Shown: piece after piece, positions 33,838 through 42,718 of the stretch
Numbering within the stretch: position 1 is the first letter of the stretch
How the letters are laid out: each line of letters starts with the position of its first letter
Assembly: GCA_937141935.1 (NCBI GenBank)
Contig: CAKZQS010000009.1
Coordinates: 2,501 to 66,500, forward strand
Length of the DNA: 64,000 nt
Source: an uncultured Ectothiorhodospiraceae bacterium
Lineage (GTDB): Bacteria; Pseudomonadota; Gammaproteobacteria; Nevskiales; Oceanococcaceae
Direction: 5' to 3'
Program-made: the position numbers and the translations under genes
Notes under the pieces: model-generated
The model's input: the letters and a program-made list of their open reading frames with translations, nothing else
What the model was told of the DNA's origin: nothing
Databases searched by the model: none

Positions 33838-35040
33838 CTAGGGCAGGTGGATGCCCGGCCGCGGTGCCGCCATCTGCGCCAGGCGCAGGTCCAGCACCGG
33901 GGTCTGGCTGCCCCAGTGCTTGCAACTCGGACACTGCCAGTTGAGCATGCCCGAGCCGTAGCCGCAGTCCTCGCACAGGTAGCGAATCCGCCGGGCCAGC
34001 AGGGGCTCCAGCGCCCCGCGCAGGGCGTCCAGCAGTTCCTGGAAGCTGGGGCCGGTTTCGGCCGCCGGCCAGGGCAGCTGCAGCGCCGCCTGCATCGCGA
34101 TCCAGTTGGGGAAGCGGCGGATTTCCTCGAGCAGGATCTCCAGGCCCTCTTCGCCCTGCTCCTCGCGCCAGTGCGCCAGCGCAATGGCGGCGGTCACGCC
34201 TTCCTTGCGCCGGGCCAGGCCTTCGAGCACCTCGCCGTAGCGCGCCATGTCGTCCAGCGCCTCGCACAGCGGCCGCAGCCGCGGCACGATCTCGGCCACG
34301 AAGCGGGCATCCTGTTGCGGCACCCGCAGCAAGGCCTCCAGCGCGTTGCGGTGCTCGCCGGCCTTGGCCTCGGCGTCGGCGGCCAGCAGCGAGGCGCGCA
34401 CGTTGCTGGCGTCGGCCTGCAAGGCGCGCTTGAGCTGCTTGGCAAAGCCGCGGGCATCCCCCTCGCGCTGGGCGTTGAGCGCCAGCTCGCAGCAGTAGTG
34501 GGCGATGGTGTGGCCCTGGTCCCGCCCCTTCGCGCTGGCGCGCCAGCGCAACGTGTCGATGGCCGCCTCCCAGTCGCGGGTCTGCTCGTGGATGCGCGCC
34601 AGCGCCTCCAGGCTGGCGTCCAGGAAGATGCCCTGCTCGGCCAGCTCCTGGAACAGGCTTTGCGCCCGGTCCAGGATGCCGGCGCGCAGGTAGTCGCCGG
34701 CCAGCTCGAAGCGGGCGCGATTGCGCTGCAGCGGCGGCAGCGCGATGTTCTGGCTGAGCTGGTGGTGCACGCGCAGCGCCCGGTCGATCTCGCCGCGGCG
34801 GCGGAACAGGTTGCCCAGCGTCAGCTGCAGCTCCACCGTCTCCGGCTCGGCCTCGGCGATGTTCATGAACAGGTCGATGGCCGCGTCGGTCTGGTTGTTG
34901 ACCAGCAGGCCCAGGCCCTGGGTCAGGCGCGGGTCCAACCCGGCGTCCTCCTCCTCGGCCGGGCGCATGCGGGCCACGAACCAGCCGCTGGCGGCGGCCA
35001 GCGGCAGCAGGATCAGCAGCAGCCCGCTGGGGTCCGGCAT
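33838..35040 (-). CDS. lapB: Lipopolysaccharide assembly protein B
   Basis: Membrane-anchored TPR protein (YciM) that controls LpxC turnover with FtsH and so LPS synthesis. N-terminal transmembrane helix (LLLILLPLAAASGWFV), about nine TPR-like repeats, and a C-terminal rubredoxin-type metal knuckle CEDCGYGSGML...CPSCKHWGS. Length 400 aa. It follows lapA by 7 bp, and lapA follows ihfB by one base, so rpsA-ihfB-lapA-lapB form one transcription order, the standard gammaproteobacterial arrangement. Confidence 0.96.
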   Translation of the reverse strand: MPDPSGLLLILLPLAAASGWFVARMRPAEEEDAGLDPRLTQGLGLLVNNQTDAAIDLFMNIAEAEPETVELQLTLGNLFRRRGEIDRALRVHHQLSQNIALPPLQRNRARFELAGDYLRAGILDRAQSLFQELAEQGIFLDASLEALARIHEQTRDWEAAIDTLRWRASAKGRDQGHTIAHYCCELALNAQREGDARGFAKQLKRALQADASNVRASLLAADAEAKAGEHRNALEALLRVPQQDARFVAEIVPRLRPLCEALDDMARYGEVLEGLARRKEGVTAAIALAHWREEQGEEGLEILLEEIRRFPNWIAMQAALQLPWPAAETGPSFQELLDALRGALEPLLARRIRYLCEDCGYGSGMLNWQCPSCKHWGSQTPVLDLRLAQMAAPRPGIHLP

Positions 35041-35047
35041 CGCCGGC

Positions 35048-35338
35048 CTAGCCCTCGTCCTGCTTCAGCGCGCGCAGCGAGTCGAGTTCGCCGGACTGGC
35101 GCAGCAGCGCCTTCTGCAGCCGCGCGGTGCGCAGCCGCTGGTACCACCAGGCGGGGCCGATCAGCAGCATGGCCAGCACGAAGCCGCCCAGCATGGCGCC
35201 CAGCAGCAGCACGCCCAACGGCAGCTGCGACTGGCCAAGCAGCCAGTCCACCTGCACCGGCTGGGCATTGAAATAGCTGAAGGCCGCGCCGACCAGCAGC
35301 GCCAGCACCGCCAGCAGCAACGTCAGGATGCGCAGCAT
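35048..35338 (-). CDS. lapA: Lipopolysaccharide assembly protein A (DUF1049)
   Basis: Small membrane protein with two transmembrane helices (ILTLLLAVLALLVGAAFSYF and LGVLLLGAMLGGFVLAMLLI) joined by the short periplasmic loop NAQPVQVDWLLGQSQLP, then a coiled-coil tail (LRTARLQKALLRQSGELDSLRALKQ). 96 aa from ATG 35338. It acts with LapB in LPS homeostasis. The position between ihfB and lapB confirms identity. Confidence 0.93.
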   Translation of the reverse strand: MLRILTLLLAVLALLVGAAFSYFNAQPVQVDWLLGQSQLPLGVLLLGAMLGGFVLAMLLIGPAWWYQRLRTARLQKALLRQSGELDSLRALKQDEG

Positions 35339-35339
35339 C

Positions 35340-35633
35340 TCAGGCCGCCTGCGAGGCCTGATCCACCCGCTCGCGCAGCTCCTTGCCCGGCTTGAAGTGC
35401 GGCACGCGCTTGGCGGGGATGTTGACCACCTCGCCGGTGCGCGGGTTGCGCCCGGTGCGTGGCGGCCGCTCGTGCAGCTTGAAGCTGCCAAAGCCTCGGA
35501 TCTCGATGCGCTCGTCGTCGACCAGCGCCTCGGTGATGCGGTCGAGAATGATCTTGACGCCCAGTTCGACGTCGCGCAGCGACAACTGGCTGTGGTGCAG
35601 GGACAGGTTGTCGATGAGCTCAGATTTGGTCAT
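35340..35633 (-). CDS. ihfB: Integration host factor subunit beta
   Basis: DNA-bending nucleoid protein; forms the IHF heterodimer with IhfA. The 97 aa sequence [21 protein letters not shown]... has the HU/IHF signature [22 protein letters not shown] and the proline that intercalates into DNA in the arm. It lies between rpsA and lapA as in E. coli and Pseudomonas. Confidence 0.97.
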   Translation of the reverse strand: MTKSELIDNLSLHHSQLSLRDVELGVKIILDRITEALVDDERIEIRGFGSFKLHERPPRTGRNPRTGEVVNIPAKRVPHFKPGKELRERVDQASQAA

Positions 35634-35650
35634 GCCGGCTCCAGCAATGA

Positions 35651-35681
35651 GAAAGCCCGTGCGCGTTGCCGCGGCACGGGC
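35651..35681 (-). terminator. Hairpin between rpsA and ihfB
   Basis: On the minus strand an 8-bp GCCCGTGC/GCACGGGC stem with an 11-nt loop is followed by TTTCTCATT. It would act as a partial terminator or attenuator after rpsA, lowering ihfB-lapAB expression relative to S1. The T-run is weak. Confidence 0.5.
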
Positions 35682-35738
35682 TCGATAGTCTAGGCGATGG
35701 CCGCCCGCCGCGCCGCGAAGGCCCGGCGGGCGGAACGA

Positions 35739-37421
35739 TTACTCGTCGTCGCCGCGGATCTGCTTGAGCAGGTCGCCCATGGTCGTGGCACCCACCGGCT
35801 CGTCATCCTGACGACCGAATTCGCGCACGGCCTGGTCTTCCTCGTACTGCTCCTTGGCCTTGATCGACAGCCCGAGCACGCGGCTCTTGCGGTCGACGCT
35901 GATGAAGCGGGCCTCGATCTCGTCGCCTTCCTTGAACTCGGTGCGGGCATCCTCCACGCGCTCGCGCTTGATGTCCGCGGCACGGATGTAACCACCCACG
36001 CCCTCGGCCAGCTCAACGTGAATCACGCGCTGCTCGACGGAGGTGACCTTGCCGTTCACGATCGAGCCCTTGGGGTGCTCGGCCATGTAGCTGGTCAGCG
36101 GGTCGGTCTGCATCTGCTTGATGCCCAGGCTGATGCGCTCGCGGCCGGCCTCGATGGTCAGCACGACGGCCTCGACCTCTTCGCCCTTCTGGAACTGGCG
36201 CAGCGCATCTTCGCCGTCCAGGTCCCAGGCCACGTCGGAGGCATGGACCAGACCGTCGATGCCGCCGTCCAGGCCGATGAACACGCCGAAGTCGGTGATC
36301 GACTTGACCACGCCCTTGACCCGGTCGCCCTTGGCATGGTTCTGCGCGAACTCTTCCCAGGGGTTGGGCACGCACTGCTTCATGCCCAGCGAGATGCGCC
36401 GGCGCTCCTCGTCGATGTCCAGGATCATCACCTCGACCTCCTGGCCGACGTGCACCACCTTGGCCGGGTTGACGTTCTTGTTGGTCCAGTCCATCTCGGA
36501 CACGTGGACCAGGCCTTCGACGCCATCCTCGATCTCGACGAAGCAGCCGTAGTCGGTGATGTTCGTGACCTTGCCGAACATGCGCGTGCTCTCGGGGTAG
36601 CGGCGCGCGATTTCGACCCAGGGGTCTTCGCCCAGCTGCTTCAGGCCCAGGCTGACACGCATGCGCTCGCGATCGAACTTGAGCACCTTGACGTCCAGCT
36701 CCTGACCGACCTCGACCACTTCGGCCGGATCCTTGACCCGCTTCCAGGCCATGTCGGTGATGTGCAGCAGGCCGTCGATGCCGCCGAGGTCGACGAAGGC
36801 GCCGTAATCGACGAGGTTCTTGACCACGCCGTGCAGCACCACGCCTTCCTGCAGCGTCTCGAGCAGCATTTCGCGCTCTTGGCTGTACTCGGCCTCCAGC
36901 ACTTCGCGGCGCGACAGCACCACGTTATTGCGCAGGCGGTCCAGCTTGATCACCTTGAACTCGAGCGGCTTGCCCTCGAGGTAGGCGGTGTCGCGCACGG
37001 GGCGGATATCGACCAGCGAACCCGGCAGGAAGGCGCGGATGCGGTCGACGTCGACCGTGAAACCGCCCTTGACCTTGCCCGAGATGGTGCCGGTGATGAT
37101 CTCGCCACCCTCGAAGGCGGTGCTCAGGCGATCCCAGGTGCGGATGCGCTCGGCCTTGTCCTTGGACAGGCGGGTCTCGCCAAAGCCGTCTTCCAGGGCT
37201 TCCAGCGCCACCTCGACGGTGTCGCCGGCGGCAATGGTCAGCTCGCCTTCGGCGTTCTTGAACTCCTCGACGGGGATGACGCCTTCGGATTTGAGTCCGG
37301 CATCGACGATGACCACGTCGGGCTTGATAACGATGACCTTCGCTTCAACGAGGTCACCGGGCTTCATGCTCTGGCCGGATTTCAGGCTTTCTTCGAAGAG
37401 CTCAGCAAAACTTTCAGTCAT
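35739..37421 (-). CDS. rpsA: 30S ribosomal protein S1
   Basis: Binds mRNA leaders on the 30S subunit for translation initiation. Six S1 (OB-fold) domains are visible, e.g. [76 protein letters not shown] and [24 protein letters not shown]. Length 560 aa from [12 protein letters not shown]. It is preceded by cmk across about 150 bp, which probably holds the main rpsA promoter. Confidence 0.98.
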   Translation of the reverse strand: MTESFAELFEESLKSGQSMKPGDLVEAKVIVIKPDVVIVDAGLKSEGVIPVEEFKNAEGELTIAAGDTVEVALEALEDGFGETRLSKDKAERIRTWDRLSTAFEGGEIITGTISGKVKGGFTVDVDRIRAFLPGSLVDIRPVRDTAYLEGKPLEFKVIKLDRLRNNVVLSRREVLEAEYSQEREMLLETLQEGVVLHGVVKNLVDYGAFVDLGGIDGLLHITDMAWKRVKDPAEVVEVGQELDVKVLKFDRERMRVSLGLKQLGEDPWVEIARRYPESTRMFGKVTNITDYGCFVEIEDGVEGLVHVSEMDWTNKNVNPAKVVHVGQEVEVMILDIDEERRRISLGMKQCVPNPWEEFAQNHAKGDRVKGVVKSITDFGVFIGLDGGIDGLVHASDVAWDLDGEDALRQFQKGEEVEAVVLTIEAGRERISLGIKQMQTDPLTSYMAEHPKGSIVNGKVTSVEQRVIHVELAEGVGGYIRAADIKRERVEDARTEFKEGDEIEARFISVDRKSRVLGLSIKAKEQYEEDQAVREFGRQDDEPVGATTMGDLLKQIRGDDE

Positions 37422-37573
37422 TGGGTTGTCGTGAACCAATCAGCTTGCGCAGGCCCCAGTCCTTGTGGCTTGCGGTTGGGAGAATCACACCGGCGTCCAT
37501 GCTGGTGCGCCATCGAAAAAAAACGCTGGCCGGGGCCAGCGATTGCTCGAATCTTGTCCGCCCGCCGCCGCGC

Positions 37574-38236
37574 CTAACGCCCCTGGCAGGCCTGCCAATG
37601 CTGGCGGGCCGCGTCCACGACCTGGTCGATCGACAACGCACTGCTGTCGATGACCAGCGCATCCTCGGCCGGCCGCAGGGGTGCTACCGCGCGGTTGCGG
37701 TCGCGTTCATCGCGAGCACAGATATCGCGATAAATCTGGTCAAAATTAGCACTTTTGCCGGCATCAAGCAATTCGGCATGGCGGCGCTGCGCCCGCACCT
37801 GCGCGCTGGCCTCCAAAAAGATCTTGCAGGGCGCGTGGGGAAACACCACCGTGCCCATGTCGCGGCCGTCGGCGACCAGCGGCCGTGGCGCGGCGAAATC
37901 GCGCTGCCATTGCAGCAGCGCCTCGCGCACCTCCGGCCGTGCGCCCAGGCGCGAGGCCGCGGCGCCCGCCTCCTCGGTGCGGATCTGACTGGCGATGGGC
38001 TCATCGCCCATCCACACCTCATTGTCCTGCGTGCCAAAGCGCAGCTCCATCCCCGCCGCGGCCTGCGCCGCCTGCGCGTCGGCCAGCCCCTGGCGCTGCA
38101 CGCGCAGGCCCAGCGCCCGGTAGATCGCGCCGCTGTCGAGGTAGGCAAAGCCCAGTTCGGCCGCCAGGCGCCGGGCCAGCGTGCCCTTGCCCGAGCCGCT
38201 GGGCCCATCGACACAAAGCACCGCACGCGCCGTCAT
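37574..38236 (-). CDS. cmk: Cytidylate kinase
   Basis: Phosphorylates CMP and dCMP. P-loop VDGPSGSGKGTLARRLA at the N-terminus; other motifs FAYLDSGAIYRALGL, DGRDMGTVVFPHAPCKIFLEAS and RDERDRNRAVAPLRPAEDAL. 220 aa. The ATG at 38236 overlaps the aroA stop (ATGA). The frame in the track runs upstream into aroA. Confidence 0.97.
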   Translation of the reverse strand: MTARAVLCVDGPSGSGKGTLARRLAAELGFAYLDSGAIYRALGLRVQRQGLADAQAAQAAAGMELRFGTQDNEVWMGDEPIASQIRTEEAGAAASRLGARPEVREALLQWQRDFAAPRPLVADGRDMGTVVFPHAPCKIFLEASAQVRAQRRHAELLDAGKSANFDQIYRDICARDERDRNRAVAPLRPAEDALVIDSSALSIDQVVDAARQHWQACQGR

Positions 38237-39561
38237 GCCTGGCTCTCGTCGATGCGAAAACCGAGCCGACGCATCAGGTCGGCAAAGCCGGGGAAACTGG
38301 TCTGCACATTGGCGCAATCGCGGATGCGCACGCCCTGCCGGGCGCGCAGCGCCGCGACGGCAAAGCACATGGCGATGCGGTGGTCCCCCGCCGCGTCGAT
38401 CTCGCCGCCGTCCCAGGCGCCCTGGCCGACGATGCGCATGCCGTCCGCGCGCTCCTCGACCTCCACGCCCAGCGCGCGCAGCCCCCGCACCATGGCACCG
38501 AGGCGGTCGGACTCCTTGACCTTGAGCTCCTCCGCGCCGCTAATCACCGTCTCGCCGCGCGCGGCGGCCGCGGCGATGCACAGCGCCGGAATCTCGTCGA
38601 TGGCCAGGGCCACCAGTTCGGCGCCGATCTCGATGCCGGAGAGCGCGCCGCCGCGCACCCGCAGGTCGGCCACCGGCTCGCCACCCAGCGTGCGGATCTG
38701 CTGCCATTCGATGTCGGCGCCCATGCGCTGCAGCGCGGTCAGCACGCCGTTGCGCGTGGGGTTCACGCCGACCTCGCGCAGCAGCAGGTCGCTGCCCGGC
38801 GTGATGGCCGCCGCCACCAGCAAAAAGGCCGCCGAGGACAGGTCGGCGGGCACCGCGATCTGCGTGCCCTGCAAGCGCTGGCCGCCGCGCAGGCTGGCCT
38901 CGCGCTCGCTGTGCGTGATCTCGCAGCCGAAGGCCGCCAGCATGCGCTCGGTGTGGTCGCGGGTCGGGGCCGGCTCGATGGTGGTCGTTGTGCCTGCGGC
39001 GGTCAGGCCCGCCAGCAACACGGCCGACTTCACCTGCGCGCTGGCCATCGGCAGCTCGTAGCGAATGCCCTGCAGCTCCGCCACGGGCTGAATGTGCAAC
39101 GGCGCCGTGCCGGCCTCGGTGGCCGCGATCTGCGCGCCCATCTGCGCCAGCGGGTCGAGCACGCGGCGCATCGGCCGCCGGCTCAGGCTGGCATCGCCGA
39201 CCAGGGTCAGCGCCACGTCACGCCCGGCCAGCAACCCGCAGAAGAGGCGCATCGAGGTGCCCGAGTTGCCCAGATCCAGCGGCGCCTCCGGGCGCGCCAG
39301 CGGCGCGCCGCCGATGCCGCGGATGCGCAGGCTGTGCGGCCCGGTCTGCTCGACCTGCGCCCCCAGCGCCTGCACCGCGTGCAGCGTGGCCAGGCAATCG
39401 GCGCCGTCGAGGAAGTGCTCGACCATGGTCTCGCCCTCGGCCAGCGCGCCGAACATCAGCGCGCGGTGTGATATCGACTTGTCGCCCGGCACGCGCACCG
39501 CGCCGTGCAGCGGCTCGCTGGCCGCGACGGTCCAGTCCAGGCGGGTGTCGGTGGCGCTCAT
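38233..39561 (-). CDS. aroA: 3-phosphoshikimate 1-carboxyvinyltransferase (EPSP synthase)
   Basis: Sixth step of the shikimate pathway (shikimate-3-P + PEP to EPSP). Motifs: RVPGDKSISHRALM, LDLGNSGTSMRL, SAQVKSAVLLAGL, RDHTERML, NPTRNGVL and DRLGAMVRGL. The combination RxHxE, GDK, SAQxK and NxTR is that described for class II (CP4-like) EPSP synthases. 442 aa from MSATDTRLDW. It is a separate gene here, 2 bp from tyrA, whereas in Pseudomonas tyrA and aroA are fused. Confidence 0.96.
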   Translation of the reverse strand: MSATDTRLDWTVAASEPLHGAVRVPGDKSISHRALMFGALAEGETMVEHFLDGADCLATLHAVQALGAQVEQTGPHSLRIRGIGGAPLARPEAPLDLGNSGTSMRLFCGLLAGRDVALTLVGDASLSRRPMRRVLDPLAQMGAQIAATEAGTAPLHIQPVAELQGIRYELPMASAQVKSAVLLAGLTAAGTTTTIEPAPTRDHTERMLAAFGCEITHSEREASLRGGQRLQGTQIAVPADLSSAAFLLVAAAITPGSDLLLREVGVNPTRNGVLTALQRMGADIEWQQIRTLGGEPVADLRVRGGALSGIEIGAELVALAIDEIPALCIAAAAARGETVISGAEELKVKESDRLGAMVRGLRALGVEVEERADGMRIVGQGAWDGGEIDAAGDHRIAMCFAVAALRARQGVRIRDCANVQTSFPGFADLMRRLGFRIDESQA

Positions 39562-39563
39562 TC

Positions 39564-40475
39564 TCAGTCGACCTCGGCGGTGCGAATCCATTGCTCGCGG
39601 GTACTGCGCGCCCCCGCGAAGCGCCGCTGCAGCGCGGCGCCGTCGCCGGCCAGCAGCTCGGCACGGGCGGCCTGCAGCCCGGCGATGTAGGCGTCCAACG
39701 CCTGCCCCACCGCCTCGCGGTTGGCCAGCACGATGTCACGCCACATGCCGGCATCCGAGGAGGCAATGCGGGTCAGGTCGCGCAGGCCGCCGGCGGCATA
39801 GGCGAAGACCTCGCGCTCATCGGCCGCCGCGGCCAGCGTGCCGATCAGCTCGTAGGCGACGACGTGCGGCAGGTGGCTGGTCAGCGCCAGCACCTCGTCG
39901 TGGTGGCGGTCGCTCATGCTGCTGACGGCGGCGCCTACGGCCTCCCACAGCGCACGCACCCGCGCGGTCGCGTCGGCGGCGGCCTGCGCATGCGGCGTCA
40001 GGATCACGCGCCGGTGGCGGAACAGCCCCGGCAGCGCGGCGGCCGGGCCACTACGCTCGGTGCCGGCCACGGGGTGGCCGGCGACGAAGTTCGACGGCAG
40101 CCGCCCCAGCGCCGCCTCCAGGTCCGCGTGCACGCTGGTCTTGGTGCTGCCGCAATCGGTGACGATGGCCTGCTCGGGCCACACCGGTGCCAGCGTGTCG
40201 AACAGCGCGCGGTACTGGCCCATCGGCACCGCGATGACGACCACGTCGGCGCCGGCGATCGCGGCGGCCGGGTCGGTTTCGCCGCGGTCGATCAGGCCCA
40301 AATACTCCGCGGTGGCCAGCGTCTCGGCGCGCCGGGCACAGCCCACGACCTCGCCCACCAGCCCGCGCTCGCGCAGAGCCGCGACCAGCGAGCCGCCGAT
40401 CAGGCCCACGCCGATCACGCAGAGCCGGCCGATCATGGGCGCCTGCTGCGCCGCGCTGTCCGCCGCGAAACTCAC
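39564..40475 (-). CDS. tyrA: Prephenate dehydrogenase (TyrA family)
   Basis: NAD(P)-dependent oxidation of prephenate (or arogenate) toward tyrosine. Rossmann motif MIGRLCVIGVGLIGGSLV, AVPMGQYRALF, VTDCGSTKTSV, the active-site GHPVAGTERSGP, and LTSHLPHVVAYEL. The proposed start is GTG 40475, overlapping the hisC stop (GTGA), 303 aa. ATG 40436 at MIGRLCV is the alternative. No chorismate mutase domain is fused; that activity comes from pheA. Confidence 0.93.
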   Translation of the reverse strand: MSFAADSAAQQAPMIGRLCVIGVGLIGGSLVAALRERGLVGEVVGCARRAETLATAEYLGLIDRGETDPAAAIAGADVVVIAVPMGQYRALFDTLAPVWPEQAIVTDCGSTKTSVHADLEAALGRLPSNFVAGHPVAGTERSGPAAALPGLFRHRRVILTPHAQAAADATARVRALWEAVGAAVSSMSDRHHDEVLALTSHLPHVVAYELIGTLAAAADEREVFAYAAGGLRDLTRIASSDAGMWRDIVLANREAVGQALDAYIAGLQAARAELLAGDGAALQRRFAGARSTREQWIRTAEVD

Positions 40476-41587
40476 CCGCCGCGCACCGTCGCCAGCGCCT
40501 CCAGGCAGTGGGTGTTTTCCTCCGCCGTGCCGATGCTGATGCGCAGGAAGTTGGGCAGGCCGTAGCCGCCCACCGGGCGCACGATGACGCCCTGGCGCAG
40601 CAGCGCCTCGAACAGCGGCCGGCCGGGCTCGCCCATGTCCACGCACACAAAGTTGGCGCGGCTGGGCAGGCAGTGCAGGCCCATGCCGCCCAGCCCGGCT
40701 TCCAGCTGGGCCATGCCCTGGGCATTGACGGCGACCGAACGGGCCAGGAAGTCGGTGTCGGCCAGAGCCGCCAGCGCCGCGCGCTGCGCGGCCGCGTTGG
40801 TATTGAATGGCTGGCGGATGCGGTTGAGCAAGTCGGCCACTTCCGGCGACGACAGCGCATAGCCGATGCGCAGGCTGGCCAGGCCGTAGGCCTTGGAGAA
40901 GGTACGGGTCACGACCAGGTTCGGGTAGCGCGCCAGCCAGTCCTCGACCGGCGGGCGCTCCTCCGGGCGCTGGTATTCGCGATAGGCCTCGTCCAGCACC
41001 AGCAGGCAGTGCTCGGGGATCTGCTGCAGCAGCGCCTCGATGGCGGCCGGCTCGGCCCAGGTGCCGGTGGGGTTATTGGGGTTGGCAACGAAGACCAGGC
41101 GGGTGTCGGCATCGATGTGCGCGGCAAAGCCCGCCAGGTCGTGGCCGCGCGGCTGCGTGCTGTCGGGGCCGAGCGCGGGCACTTCGCGCAGCGTGGCGCC
41201 GCAGGCCTGCGTGGCCAGCGCGTACACGGCGAAGGCATGGGCGCTGGCCACCGCGTTGCGCCCCGGGGCCAAAAAGCAGCGCGCCAGCAGCTCCAGCACG
41301 TCGTTGGACCCGTTGCCCAGCGTGATGCCGGCGGTGTCGAAACCGCCGTGGTGGGCCGACAGGGCCGCCTTGAGCGCGTAGCCGCCGCCGTCGGGATAGC
41401 GCGCCCAGTCCAGGCCCGCGCGCAGCGCCGCGTCCGCCTGCGGGCTGCAGCCCAGCGGGTTTTCGTTGCTGGCCAGCTTGCTGATGCGCTGCACGCCGAA
41501 CTCACGGGCAATCTCTTCGACCGGGCGGCCGGTCTCGTAGGCCGTCAGCCCGCGGACGCCATCCAGCGCGTAGTCGGTGATGCTCAT
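40472..41587 (-). CDS. hisC: Histidinol-phosphate aminotransferase (HisC family)
   Basis: PLP-dependent class I/II aminotransferase; 371 aa. Motifs: KLASNENPLGCSPQADAAL, NGSNDVLELLARCFL, FVANPNNPTGTW, LLVLDEAYREY and the PLP lysine in VTRTFSKAYGLASLRIGY. In the supraoperon this HisH/HisC2-type enzyme works both on histidinol phosphate and on aromatic keto acids; which dominates here is unknown. It lies 34 bp after pheA. Confidence 0.92.
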   Translation of the reverse strand: MSITDYALDGVRGLTAYETGRPVEEIAREFGVQRISKLASNENPLGCSPQADAALRAGLDWARYPDGGGYALKAALSAHHGGFDTAGITLGNGSNDVLELLARCFLAPGRNAVASAHAFAVYALATQACGATLREVPALGPDSTQPRGHDLAGFAAHIDADTRLVFVANPNNPTGTWAEPAAIEALLQQIPEHCLLVLDEAYREYQRPEERPPVEDWLARYPNLVVTRTFSKAYGLASLRIGYALSSPEVADLLNRIRQPFNTNAAAQRAALAALADTDFLARSVAVNAQGMAQLEAGLGGMGLHCLPSRANFVCVDMGEPGRPLFEALLRQGVIVRPVGGYGLPNFLRISIGTAEENTHCLEALATVRGG

Positions 41588-41621
41588 CGCAGCCCCCTGT
41601 CAGGTCGAGATCCGGTCACGG

Positions 41622-42710
41622 TCAGGTCACGGCACGCGGGTAGCTGCCGAGAAATTTGTAGAAGGCCACGCTGCCTTGCATGTCCGCCAGCACCGCGGCA
41701 ATGCCCGGGTCCTCCGCGTGGCCTTCGATGTCCACGAAGAAGTTGTAATCCCAGTTGGCCCGGCGCGAGGGCCGCGACTCGATGCGGGTCAGGTTGACGC
41801 CGGCATCGGAGAAGGGCCGCAGCAGGTCATACAGCGCGCCCGGCCGGTTGTGGCTGGACAGCAGGATGGTCGTCATGTCGTTGCCCGAGGGCGGCACGAG
41901 CTGCCGGCCGATGACCAGGAACCGGGTGGTGTTGTCCGGGTCGTCCTCGATGTTGGCGCTGACGATGCGCAGGCCGTAACGCTCGGCGGCCGGCTTGCCG
42001 GCGATGGCCGCCCGTGGCCCGCCCTGCTCGGCCACCAGACGCGCGGCCTCGCCATTGCTGGACACGACATTGCGCTCCGCCTGCGGCAGCTTGCGGTCCA
42101 GCCACTGGCGGCACTGGGCAAAGGACTGCGAGTGCGCATAGACCTCGGTAATGCCGTCCAGCGCCTCGCCCTGCGCCAGCAGGTGGTGGTGCACCGGCAG
42201 GCTGACTTCACCGCAGATCATCAGCTTGGAGGTGCCGAACATGTCCAGCGTGTGGTTCACCACGCCCTCGGTCGAGTTCTCGACCGGCACCACGCCGTAA
42301 TCGGCATTGCCGGCCTCGACGTCACGGAAGATCTCGTTGATCGCCGCCATCGGCCGCGGGTGCACCGCCTTGCCGAAGTGCTTGTACACGGCGGCCTGGG
42401 TGTAAGTGCCCTCGGGGCCGAGATAGGCGACCTCGAGCGGGGATTCCAGCGACAGGCAGGCCGACATGATCTCGCGCATGACGCGCACGATCTCGTCGCC
42501 GGTCAAGGGGCCACCGTTGCGCTCGCGCACGCGGCGCAGCACTTCGGCCTCACGCGAGGGGCGGTAGCAATCCTTGCCGTCGCCCATGTCGGCCTTGATG
42601 CGCGCGACCTGCTGCGCGATCAGCGCCCGTTCGCTGATCAGGGACTGCAGCTGCACATCGAGCGCATCGATGCGCTCGCGGGCCTGCTGCAGCGGATCGT
42701 CGGCACTCAT
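41622..42710 (-). CDS. pheA: Bifunctional chorismate mutase/prephenate dehydratase (P-protein)
   Basis: Makes phenylpyruvate from chorismate. Three regions are seen: AroQ chorismate mutase (residues ~1-90, RERIDALDVQLQSLISERALIAQQVARIK), prephenate dehydratase (~95-275, VAYLGPEGTYTQAAVYKHFG, ENSTEGVVNHTLDM, DDPDNTTRFLVIG), and a C-terminal ACT domain for phenylalanine feedback (TTILLSSHNRPGALYDLL; LTRIESRPSRRANWDYNFF). 362 aa. It starts 8 bp after the serA-type stop. Confidence 0.96.
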   Translation of the reverse strand: MSADDPLQQARERIDALDVQLQSLISERALIAQQVARIKADMGDGKDCYRPSREAEVLRRVRERNGGPLTGDEIVRVMREIMSACLSLESPLEVAYLGPEGTYTQAAVYKHFGKAVHPRPMAAINEIFRDVEAGNADYGVVPVENSTEGVVNHTLDMFGTSKLMICGEVSLPVHHHLLAQGEALDGITEVYAHSQSFAQCRQWLDRKLPQAERNVVSSNGEAARLVAEQGGPRAAIAGKPAAERYGLRIVSANIEDDPDNTTRFLVIGRQLVPPSGNDMTTILLSSHNRPGALYDLLRPFSDAGVNLTRIESRPSRRANWDYNFFVDIEGHAEDPGIAAVLADMQGSVAFYKFLGSYPRAVT

Positions 42711-42718
42711 GGCCCGGC

